This document shows positions 57,117-64,000 of a stretch of DNA of 64,000 bases, piece by piece. The notes under the pieces are model-generated. The model was given only the letters and a program-made list of their open reading frames with translations, was not told the DNA's origin and did not search any database. The stretch spans positions 124,001 through 188,000 of the forward strand of contig NZ_VSIY01000013.1 of the NCBI RefSeq assembly GCF_008086115.1. The letters run 5' to 3'. Positions within the stretch are counted from its first letter, which is position 1. Each line of letters begins with the position of its first letter. This stretch comes from Maritimibacter fusiformis (GTDB lineage: Bacteria > Pseudomonadota > Alphaproteobacteria > Rhodobacterales > Rhodobacteraceae). The translations under genes were made by a program, and so were the position numbers.

Positions 57117-58259
57117 TCAGCCCCGGCGGCGCGACAGGGCAAGGATCGCCGGCACGATCAGCGCCACGATCACCGCGACCGCCGCGAAGGACAGCCGGAG
57201 GCTCCACAAGGCCGCCAGCCCGCCCATCATCGACGGGCCGAGGAAAAAGCCGATCATCCCCGCCATCCAGGCCCGCGAGATCGCCACTGGGCGGGCGCGT
57301 TCGCTGACCTGGCGGCCAAGGATCGAGTTGACCGAGGGCACGATGCTGGCCACGCCCAACCCCAGCACCGCGACCCCCGCCAGCACCGTGCCCTGGGTCG
57401 GCGCCGCCGCGATGATCACCGCGCCAAGGCTGCCCAGGATCGCCGAGCCGAGGATCAGCCGCGCCTCGCCCATCCGTTGCGCCAGCACCTGCCCCATGAT
57501 CCGGCCAAAGGCCATCACGAAGCCCAGCGTCGCGGGGCCGAAACTGCCCGCCCCCACTTCGCCGCCCAGCGTGCGCTCGATATGCAGCGCCGACCAGGCC
57601 TCGGTCGCGTTCTCGCCGATGAACGAAGCAAACAGGATCAGCGCGGCCAGCAGCACCGGCGTCCACGGCGGCGTGGCGCTGCTGTCGGCCTCGTCGGGCG
57701 CGGGCGCGGGCAGGCGCCGGTCCCAGCCGATCAGGACCAGGACAAGCGCCACGATCGCCATCGCCGGCAGCACGGTGCCATAGCCCGCACCGGCCTTGCG
57801 GGCAAAGGCGATCACCAGCGCGGTGATGCCGAAGGCCAGCGAGAAACCGGCATGGTTGAGGTTCATCAGGTGCAGGCCGCGGCGGGCCTCGATGGTCGCG
57901 ATGCGCACATTCGCGGTCATGTCGGCAAAGGCGACCGCGCCACCGGCAAAGAACAGGGCCACGCCCAGCGCCACCACGCCGCCCGCCATCGCGGGCAAAA
58001 GGAACGACAGCACGATCGCCATCCCGGCCACCGGCAGGGCATTGCCGCCGAGCATCTGCCCCAGGCGCGGTGCAAAGCCCATGGCGATGATCGAGCCGAT
58101 CGCCGGCAGCACCAGCACCGCGCCCATTACGGCGTCGGACGCACCGACCGCCTGCTTGATATCGGGCATCAGGGCCGCGATCGAACCCCAGAACACGCCG
58201 ACCGCCGCCAGCGTCATCAGCGGCGCGCGCGATATTCTCAGACCCTCAAGCACCGGCAT
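57117..58259 (-). CDS. MFS transporter
   Basis: A 380-residue major-facilitator protein with about twelve helices and a central cytoplasmic loop with [15 protein letters not shown]. The first helix pair includes [23 protein letters not shown]; the substrate is not inferable. ATG 58259 is chosen over an extension to 58343 because a membrane segment follows directly. Convergent with the KpsS/LipB-like gene. Confidence 0.85.
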   Translation of the reverse strand: MPVLEGLRISRAPLMTLAAVGVFWGSIAALMPDIKQAVGASDAVMGAVLVLPAIGSIIAMGFAPRLGQMLGGNALPVAGMAIVLSFLLPAMAGGVVALGVALFFAGGAVAFADMTANVRIATIEARRGLHLMNLNHAGFSLAFGITALVIAFARKAGAGYGTVLPAMAIVALVLVLIGWDRRLPAPAPDEADSSATPPWTPVLLAALILFASFIGENATEAWSALHIERTLGGEVGAGSFGPATLGFVMAFGRIMGQVLAQRMGEARLILGSAILGSLGAVIIAAAPTQGTVLAGVAVLGLGVASIVPSVNSILGRQVSERARPVAISRAWMAGMIGFFLGPSMMGGLAALWSLRLSFAAVAVIVALIVPAILALSRRRG

Positions 58260-58451
58260 CGCCGCCCTCCGAACTCCTGTTGCCCGCCCGCCCCCTCTAG
58301 GGCATTTTGCGGCGGTCTTCCATCCGCCCGGCCGGGGGCGCACGGCCTGAAATTACTGCTTCCCCCTGCCCCGAATCCGGTCTATACGCGCGTTTTCACG
58401 CGGGCGTTGCACCCTTGGAGGAACCCCGCATCTACAATCTGGAGACTACCC

Positions 58452-59114
58452 ATGGCTCGTGAAATCCCTGATTTCAACGCCACGGTACGGACGGGGACAG
58501 GCAAGGGGGCCGCTCGTCAAGCTCGCCGTGAAGGCAACGTACCGGGCATCGTTTATGGCGGCGGCGTCGATCCGCTTCCGATCAATATCCCCTTCAGCGT
58601 GCTGCTCAAGCGCCTCAAGCAGGGCCGTTTCCTGTCGACGCTGCTCAACCTCAAGGTTGACGGTCACGACGACGTGCGCGTGATCTGCCGCAACGTGCAG
58701 CGCGACGTGGTGAAGGATCTGCCGACGCATGTGGACTTCATGCGCCTGCACCGCAACACCCGTATCAACCTGTTCATCCAGGTCGATTTCGAGAACGAGG
58801 AAGAATCCCCCGGCATCAAGAAGGGTGGCGTTCTGGTCGTGGTCCGGCCCGAGGTCGAACTGAACGTTGTGGCCGGCGACATTCCCGAGCGTCTGGTGGT
58901 CGACCTGACCGGGCTGGAAGTCGGCGATGTCATCCACATCTCGGACATCACGCTGCCGGCCGGCGCCAAGCCGACCATCGAGCGCGATTTCGTGATCGGC
59001 AACATCTCGGCCCCGTCGGGCCTGCGCGGCGCCGACGAAGAGACCGATGAAGAGGTCGAAACCGAGGTCATCGGCGAAGAGAAGGACGACGACGCCGAGG
59101 CGACCGAAGAATAA
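58452..59114 (+). CDS. rplY: 50S ribosomal protein L25/general stress protein Ctc
   Basis: A 220-residue bL25 of the long (CTC) type. The N-terminal 5S-rRNA-binding domain has [21 protein letters not shown]; the C-terminal domain and a very acidic tail (about 195-220) follow. ATG 58452 has GGAGA-type sequence upstream. It heads a rplY-pth arrangement interrupted by a FkbM gene on the opposite strand. A bidirectional terminator follows. Confidence 0.93.
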   Translation: MAREIPDFNATVRTGTGKGAARQARREGNVPGIVYGGGVDPLPINIPFSVLLKRLKQGRFLSTLLNLKVDGHDDVRVICRNVQRDVVKDLPTHVDFMRLHRNTRINLFIQVDFENEEESPGIKKGGVLVVVRPEVELNVVAGDIPERLVVDLTGLEVGDVIHISDITLPAGAKPTIERDFVIGNISAPSGLRGADEETDEEVETEVIGEEKDDDAEATEE

Positions 59115-59137
59115 GTCTGGCGACATCGCAGGAATAC

Positions 59138-59166
59138 AAAACGGGGCCGGTTTCGGCCCCGTTTTT
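59138..59166 (+). terminator. Bidirectional terminator between rplY and FkbM gene
   Basis: A 9-bp stem ACGGGGCCG/CGGCCCCGT (59141-59149 with 59154-59162, GTTT loop) with AAA on the left and TTTTT on the right. It serves rplY and, weaker, the convergent FkbM gene. Confidence 0.9.
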
Positions 59167-59200
59167 CGTCGTGATTGCGTGTTTCGGACAAGCCCCTGCG

Positions 59201-59908
59201 CTATTCGTGCACCCGCTGGAACACCACCACCTCGCCCTGCGTGCCCCAGGGCATGTAGGTCATGTCGTTGCGCGACATGCCGTCGAAGATCGCGCGCACG
59301 CCCGATGGCGGATAGACCATGGTGTGAATCTCCATGATAACCAGCCGCACGCAGTCGGGCCAGGCCTGCTGGCTGAGCTGCAACTCGCCGCCCTCGACAT
59401 CCATGATCACCACGCTGGGCTGATGCTCCTCAAGCAGCGCCGACAGTCTCAGCGCCGGCACCTCGGCCAGCTTGTCCCTGGGCGCATCCGCCCCGGCGAT
59501 GGTCGAGGCCCAGAATGCGTCGCGCACCAGGAACGACACCGTGTCGGCGTCGAACCGGTCATCCACCACCGCGCCGTGGATCAGTTGCGCTGCCGCGGCG
59601 CCGTTGCCGTCGAGGTTCTGGCGCAGCACCTCGAGCATCACCGGCGAGGCTTCGACGGCGACGACGTTGTCGCCCCCCACCGCACGCGCCGCCAGCGCCG
59701 AGACATAGCCGGCCCCCGCCCCAATATCGAGAACCTTGTCGCCCGGTTTGGCATGTCGCCGGATCGCGGCGCTTTCGTTCCATTCGTATTTGCCGCTTTC
59801 CAGCGCGCGCCGAAGGCTGTCGTTCAGCGCGTGTCCCGGCACGCGCAGCTTGATCCCGTCGAGCTCGAAACTTGCCACCTTGCCCCCTGATTGGCCCCGC
59901 CTTGGCAT
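59201..59908 (-). CDS. FkbM family methyltransferase
   Basis: A 235-residue SAM-dependent methyltransferase of the FkbM type. Motif I is KVLDIGAGAGYVSALAARAVG, followed by AVEASPVMLEVLRQNL; acceptor is likely a hydroxyl on a glycan or small molecule but unspecified. The start may be ATG 59908 or a GTG at about 59878. It is convergent with rplY and divergent from pth. Confidence 0.82.
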   Translation of the reverse strand: MPRRGQSGGKVASFELDGIKLRVPGHALNDSLRRALESGKYEWNESAAIRRHAKPGDKVLDIGAGAGYVSALAARAVGGDNVVAVEASPVMLEVLRQNLDGNGAAAAQLIHGAVVDDRFDADTVSFLVRDAFWASTIAGADAPRDKLAEVPALRLSALLEEHQPSVVIMDVEGGELQLSQQAWPDCVRLVIMEIHTMVYPPSGVRAIFDGMSRNDMTYMPWGTQGEVVVFQRVHE

Positions 59909-59980
59909 TCCCGGCGGTCTCGCATAATTTGTCCTCGACCGATCCTATGGGGCGGATATGAAAAGTCCAGCAGAGGCGGC

Positions 59981-60649
59981 ATGAAACTCTTCGTGGGGCT
60001 GGGGAATCCCGGTCCGAAATACGCGGGCAACAGGCACAACATCGGCTATATGGCCGTCGACCGGATCGCTGTGGACCATGCCTTTTCACCGTGGCGGGCC
60101 AAGTTCCAGGGTGTGATGTGCGAGGGGCGGCTGGGGCGCGAAAAGGTGGTGTTGCTCAAGCCCGAGACCTTCATGAACCTGTCCGGCCAGTCGGTCGGGG
60201 CGGCGATGCGGTTCTTCAAGCTCGAGCCCGACGACGTGACCGTGTTCCACGACGAGCTTGACCTCGCCCCCGGCAAGGTGCGGCTGAAACAGGGCGGCGG
60301 CCATGCCGGGCACAACGGCCTGCGCTCGCTTCATGCCCATATCGGCGAGGGCTATCACCGGGTGCGGCTGGGCATCGGCCATCCCGGCCACAAGGACCGG
60401 GTGTCGCCCTATGTGCTGTCGGATTTCGCCAAGGCCGACGCCGACTGGCTGGATGACCTGATGCGCGGCATATCGGACGGCGCACCGCACCTGGCCGAGG
60501 GCGACGGGCCGAAGTTCACCAATGCCATAGGCCTGCGCATGGCCCCGCCCAGGCCCGCGCCGAAACCGGAAACAGCGACAACCGAGGAGCCGACCCCTGC
60601 GCCCGACACCCGATCTCCGTTCCAGAAGCTCGCGGACAAGTTCAGATGA
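59981..60649 (+). CDS. pth: Peptidyl-tRNA hydrolase
   Basis: A 222-residue Pth that releases peptides from peptidyl-tRNA. Conserved catalytic His is in AGNRHNIGYMA; also FMNLSGQSV, HDELDLAPG and GGGHAGHNGLRS. A variable C-terminal extension rich in Pro, Thr and Glu (about 190-222) is typical of alphaproteobacterial members. The stop overlaps the next gene start. Confidence 0.95.
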   Translation: MKLFVGLGNPGPKYAGNRHNIGYMAVDRIAVDHAFSPWRAKFQGVMCEGRLGREKVVLLKPETFMNLSGQSVGAAMRFFKLEPDDVTVFHDELDLAPGKVRLKQGGGHAGHNGLRSLHAHIGEGYHRVRLGIGHPGHKDRVSPYVLSDFAKADADWLDDLMRGISDGAPHLAEGDGPKFTNAIGLRMAPPRPAPKPETATTEEPTPAPDTRSPFQKLADKFR

Positions 60650-61680
60650 GCCTTGAAGGCGCCTTTCGCGAACAGGCCACGCACAACCGTGCCCTGGGTT
60701 CGCCGTTTACCGCACGGGTGTTGCGCATCGCCGCCGAACGCGCGGTGCCGGGCAATCCGGTGATGGACCGGATGCTGGCCTGGGAGGGCGATATCGGCCC
60801 GCACGGCGCCTCGTTGCCGCTCCGGTTCCTGTCGGGGTTGCAGGCGCTGGTGCTGACCGGTGCCTGCCGCGAACTTGTCGCCGCCTACCCGCCAAACCCG
60901 GCACCCGACGACGCGACGCTTGGCGCCGCCATCGACGCGGCCCTGGCCGATCACGCAGACACGCTGATGCGCTGGATCGACAGCCCGCCGCAGACCAACG
61001 AGGTGCGCCGCGCCTCGGTGATGATCGCCGCCGGGCAATGGCTGGCGGATCGGTTCGGGCTGCCGCTGGTGCTGTCCGAACTGGGCGCCGCCGCCGGGCT
61101 GAACCTGATGTGGGACAAGTTCTGCCTGGCGCTGGCCTGCGGCACCTTCGGGCCGAAACGCTCGACGGTGTGGCTCGACCCCGACTGGCGCGGCCCCTGT
61201 CCGCCCGCCGCCGAGATCGAGGTGATCGACCGGCGCGGCGTCGATCTCAACCCGATGGACCCGCATGACCCCGACGACGCGCTGCGCCTGGTCTCGTTCC
61301 TCTGGGCCGACCAGCCGCAGCGGATCGACCGCACCCGCGCCGCGATTGACCTGGCCGAGGCCGTGGTCGACCGGGGCGATGCCGCCGCCTGGCTCGAGGC
61401 GCGGCTGGCCGAGCCCCACCCCGGCGCGCTGCATCTCGTCACCCATACCGTCGCCTGGCAGTATTTCCCCAAGGCCACCCGCACCCGCTGCCTGGCCGCG
61501 CTCGAGGCCGCCGGTGCGCGCGCCACCCGCAAGGCCCCGCTGGCCCGGCTGTCGATGGAGGCCGATGGTTCCGGCAAGGCCGGGGCGGCGATCAGCCTGA
61601 CCGTCTGGCCGGGGGGCCGGACCTTTTCGCTGGGCCGTGTCGATTTTCACGGTCGCTGGGTGGACTGGACGCCGCCTTGA
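60646..61680 (+). CDS. DUF2332 family protein
   Basis: A 344-residue DUF2332 protein; the family is widespread and uncharacterised. Features are the AFREQATHNRALGSPFTARVL N-terminus, the central LSELGAAAGLNLMWDKFC and HTVAWQYFPKATRTRC segments. The start overlaps the pth stop (ATGA), so it is translated with pth. No enzyme activity is proposed. Confidence 0.85.
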   Translation: MSLEGAFREQATHNRALGSPFTARVLRIAAERAVPGNPVMDRMLAWEGDIGPHGASLPLRFLSGLQALVLTGACRELVAAYPPNPAPDDATLGAAIDAALADHADTLMRWIDSPPQTNEVRRASVMIAAGQWLADRFGLPLVLSELGAAAGLNLMWDKFCLALACGTFGPKRSTVWLDPDWRGPCPPAAEIEVIDRRGVDLNPMDPHDPDDALRLVSFLWADQPQRIDRTRAAIDLAEAVVDRGDAAAWLEARLAEPHPGALHLVTHTVAWQYFPKATRTRCLAALEAAGARATRKAPLARLSMEADGSGKAGAAISLTVWPGGRTFSLGRVDFHGRWVDWTPP

Positions 61681-61725
61681 GGCAATAGTGCGACGGATTT
61701 GAATGTGTCATCGCGAGGAGCAGAC

Positions 61726-61968
61726 ATGACAACCGAACCCGTCATCGCGCAGAAAGGACCCTTTGCCGTCGAGGTCGAGGAAGGCAAACGCTATTTCTGG
61801 TGTGCCTGCGGGCGCTCGAAAAAACAGCCCTTTTGCGACGGGTCGCACGAGGTGACCGACCTCAAGCCGGTGAAATACACCGCCGAGGCCACGAAAAAGG
61901 TGTTCTTCTGCGGCTGCAAACGAACCGCCGGCCAGCCGCTGTGCGACGGCAGCCACAACAGCCTGTGA
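61726..61968 (+). CDS. Two-domain CDGSH iron-sulfur protein
   Basis: An 80-residue protein with two CDGSH zinc-finger-type [2Fe-2S] motifs: CACGRSKKQPFCDGSH and CGCKRTAGQPLCDGSH. Each provides three Cys and one His ligand. Tandem CDGSH proteins are implicated in redox sensing or iron-sulfur handling. ATG 61726 is preceded by GAGGAG-like sequence (CGAGGAGCAG). Confidence 0.92.
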   Translation: MTTEPVIAQKGPFAVEVEEGKRYFWCACGRSKKQPFCDGSHEVTDLKPVKYTAEATKKVFFCGCKRTAGQPLCDGSHNSL

Positions 61969-61972
61969 CGTG

Positions 61973-63136
61973 ATGCGGCGCATCCTCTTTCGCGGCTTCC
62001 TCGTCCTTCTGGTGGTGCTGGCCGGTGTCGCGCTGTGGAAACGCGACGACCTCGCGCGGCTTTATGCCGTCAACACGCTGTTTGACGAAGACCGGATCGT
62101 CGCGAACTTCATCCACATGGATGCGCTGTTTCACACCCGCCCGATGCAGACCCGGCGCGGACCGCCCAGCCCCTTGCCCACCGCCGTCAACCCGGTGACC
62201 CTGCCCGAGGGCACCGAAGCCTGGCTCGAGGCGCGCAACGCCACCTCGCTTGTCATTCTCAGGCGCGGCGAGATCGTGCACGAGGACTACCGCAAAGGCA
62301 CCGAGGCGGGCGATCTGCGCATCAGCTGGTCGGTGGCGAAAAGCGTTCTGGCCGCCCTGTTCGGCATCGCGCTGGACGAAGGCGCGATTGCCTCGATCAA
62401 CGATCCGGTGACGGACTACGCCCCGGCGCTGGCCGGCTCGGCCTATGACGGGGCGACTATCCGCAATGTGCTGAACATGGCGTCGGGGGTGGAGTTCGAC
62501 GAGGACTACCTGGATTTCTGGTCCGATATCAACAAGATGGGCCGGGTCGTGGCCCTGGGCGGATCGCTTGACGACTTCGCCGCCGGGATCAAGGCGCGCC
62601 GCGCGCCGCCGGGCAGGGAATGGCACTATGTCTCGATCGACACGCATGTGCTGGGCATGCTGTTGCGCGGCGCCACCGGACGCTCGGTGCCCGACCTGAT
62701 GGAGGAAAAGCTGTTCGGCCCGCTCGGGCTCGGGGCCGATCCCTATTACGTCACCGATGGCGAAGGCATCGCCTTCGTGCTGGGCGGGCTGAACATGACC
62801 AGCCGCGACTTCGCCCGCTTCGGCCAGATGATCGCGCAGGGCGGCGAGTGGCAGGGCAAGCAGATCGTGCCGGCAAGCTGGGTCACCGCCATGACCGCCG
62901 AAAGCGCGCCGTGGCAGGACGGCCAGATGGCGCGCTATGGTTTTCAGTGGTGGCTGCCCAACGACGCCGGGCCGGGCGAAGCCTTCGCGATCGGGGTCTA
63001 TGGCCAGTATATCTGGGTCGACCGCGCCCGCGGCGTGGTGATCGTCAAGACCGCCGCCGACCGCGGTTTCCAGGAACCGGGCGTGTTCGAGGACAATATC
63101 GCGATGTTCCGCAAGCTGGTGGAGGCCGTGCAATGA
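61973..63136 (+). CDS. Serine hydrolase (beta-lactamase/class C-like)
   Basis: A 387-residue serine hydrolase with an N-terminal membrane anchor (about 4-24). The catalytic SxxK is in SWSVAKSVL and the YxS/N motif is in HYVSIDTHVLG; a third motif is likely in the SRDFARFGQM region. Members include esterases and D-peptidases; resistance function is not implied. Start ATG 61973 preferred, GTG 61970 possible. Stop overlaps the next gene (ATGA). Confidence 0.88.
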   Translation: MRRILFRGFLVLLVVLAGVALWKRDDLARLYAVNTLFDEDRIVANFIHMDALFHTRPMQTRRGPPSPLPTAVNPVTLPEGTEAWLEARNATSLVILRRGEIVHEDYRKGTEAGDLRISWSVAKSVLAALFGIALDEGAIASINDPVTDYAPALAGSAYDGATIRNVLNMASGVEFDEDYLDFWSDINKMGRVVALGGSLDDFAAGIKARRAPPGREWHYVSIDTHVLGMLLRGATGRSVPDLMEEKLFGPLGLGADPYYVTDGEGIAFVLGGLNMTSRDFARFGQMIAQGGEWQGKQIVPASWVTAMTAESAPWQDGQMARYGFQWWLPNDAGPGEAFAIGVYGQYIWVDRARGVVIVKTAADRGFQEPGVFEDNIAMFRKLVEAVQ

Positions 63137-63507
63137 AACTGATCCCGGACCAACCGGTGAACGTGCTGGGCGGCCCGCTGCTGTCGTGCTCGGACGAACC
63201 GCTGACCGGCTTTTTCCGCGACGGGCATTGCAACACCTGCGATGCCGACACCGGCCGCCACACTGTCTGCGCCATCATGACGGCCGAGTTCCTGGCCTAT
63301 TCCAAATACGTCGGCAACGACCTGACCACGCCGCGCCCCGCCTTCGATTTTGCCGGGCTCGTTCCCGGCGATCACTGGTGCCTGTGTGCGGCGCGGTTCC
63401 TTCAGGCGCATGACGAGGGTTGCGCCCCCAGGGTCCGGCTGGAGGCCACCCATATCCGCGCACTCGAAGTGGTGAAGCTGGAAATCCTCGAACAGAACCG
63501 CGCCTGA
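63133..63507 (+). CDS. DUF2237 family cysteine-rich protein
   Basis: A 124-residue DUF2237 protein. The family marks are NVLGGPLLSCSDEPLTGFFRDGHCNTC, AIMTAEFLAYSKYVGNDL and GDHWCLCAARF with several conserved cysteines, perhaps a metal site. Function unknown. Coupled to the serine hydrolase by a four-base overlap. Confidence 0.85.
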   Translation: MKLIPDQPVNVLGGPLLSCSDEPLTGFFRDGHCNTCDADTGRHTVCAIMTAEFLAYSKYVGNDLTTPRPAFDFAGLVPGDHWCLCAARFLQAHDEGCAPRVRLEATHIRALEVVKLEILEQNRA

Positions 63508-63577
63508 AAACGGGGGCTGTCGGCCCGCTCCGAATTGCGCTTAATGACCTCGAAAAACCGCAAACGGAGAGCGCCCT

Positions 63578-64000
63578 TTGGAACGTGCCGAGCTTGAGGC
63601 CCTGTGCGGGCGGGTCGGGATCACCACCTGGTATGGCGACCGGGCGGTGCCGGACGCGAGCCTCGTCGCGATCCTGCGCGCCCTTGGCCACGACCCCGAG
63701 ACCGGCGATGCGCCCGGCCTGCCCGGCCTGCACGACGACCCGGCGCGCGCCGGCACCTGCCACATGCCCGAAGGTCTGGCCGAGCGCCCGGCCTGGGGGC
63801 TGGTCTGTCAGCTTTACGAACTGCGCTCGTCGCGAAACTGGGGGATCGGTGACTTCGCCGACCTCGCCCGGCTGGCCCGGATCGCCGCCGAGGCGGGGGC
63901 GGATTTCCTCGGGGTGAACCCGCTGCACGCCCTGTTCCTGGCCGCACCGGAGCGTCACAGCCCGTTCACGCCGTCAAACCGGGCCTTTCTGAACCCGCTC
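63578..64000 (+). CDS. malQ: 4-alpha-glucanotransferase, N-terminal part (3' end outside window)
   Basis: The start of MalQ: YELRSSRNWGIGDFADLARLA and FLGVNPLHALFLA match the family's second and third conserved blocks. TTG 63578 is the likely start, with GGAGA about 10 bases upstream. The gene continues past 64000. MalQ transfers glucan segments in maltodextrin and glycogen metabolism. Confidence 0.9.
   Translation, partial: MERAELEALCGRVGITTWYGDRAVPDASLVAILRALGHDPETGDAPGLPGLHDDPARAGTCHMPEGLAERPAWGLVCQLYELRSSRNWGIGDFADLARLARIAAEAGADFLGVNPLHALFLAAPERHSPFTPSNRAFLNPL

Overview
The window is a high-GC, densely packed alphaproteobacterial chromosome segment. Gene content points to Rhodobacteraceae (Roseobacter/Paracoccus-like): an mreBCD-mrdA-rodA block, a B12-dependent ribonucleotide reductase, a glycine-riboswitch-controlled gcvTHP operon, DUF1489, a sarcosine/dimethylglycine-dehydrogenase-like enzyme and a leucine leader upstream of leuA. 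Most genes end in overlapping stop/start codons with the next gene, and third codon positions are strongly G/C.

Region 1 (1-880) is core: the 3' end of moaA and a small carboxymuconolactone-decarboxylase-like gene. Region 2 (about 940-17840) is an accessory island inserted between that gene and nrdJ. It starts with a compact Tn7-like transposon (about 1007-8278): a TnsA-like PD-(D/E)XK nuclease, a DDE transposase (TnsB/TniA), an AAA ATPase (TnsC/TniB) and a large TniQ, translationally coupled, with an AbrB-Doc toxin-antitoxin cargo. Short repeats that look like transposase-binding sites occur in inward orientation at both ends. The rest of the island is defence genes and debris: an hsdM cut near its 3' end and joined to the tail of a DEDDh exonuclease; an AT-rich GHKL ATPase gene followed in the same frame, after a single TAA codon, by a PD-(D/E)XK nuclease; a broken AraC regulator joined head-on to the start of an integrase; a tehB-like gene; and several unrecognised genes. 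Diverged 65-bp direct repeats flank the island.

Region 3 (17.8-31.5 kb) holds nrdJ, DUF1489, the cell-shape operon (mreB to rodA, then a hydroxypyruvate reductase), leuA with a leucine-rich leader peptide, a TetR regulator and a sulfide:quinone-oxidoreductase-like flavoprotein. Region 4 (31.5-45 kb) holds an 18-19 repeat MORN protein, nadE, small hypothetical genes, a zincin-like protein, a CopD-like protein, gltX, a ChaC-like cyclotransferase, the tandem glycine riboswitch with gcvT-gcvH-gcvP, trxC and tRNA-Ala(CGC). Region 5 (45-64 kb) is metabolic, transport and envelope genes: LysR/DUF4386/NmrA, an RND exporter, a GFA protein, an FAD-GcvT oxidoreductase, a 2-hydroxyacid dehydrogenase, an SH3 protein with a capsule-type glycan protein, an MFS transporter, rplY, FkbM, pth, DUF2332, CDGSH, a serine hydrolase, DUF2237 and the 5' part of malQ.

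Two families of structured intergenic repeats recur after gene 3' ends in the core regions. In both, stems are kept while the bases differ between copies, which suggests selected RNA structures. All assignments come from reading the sequence and remembered family motifs; no database search was run.
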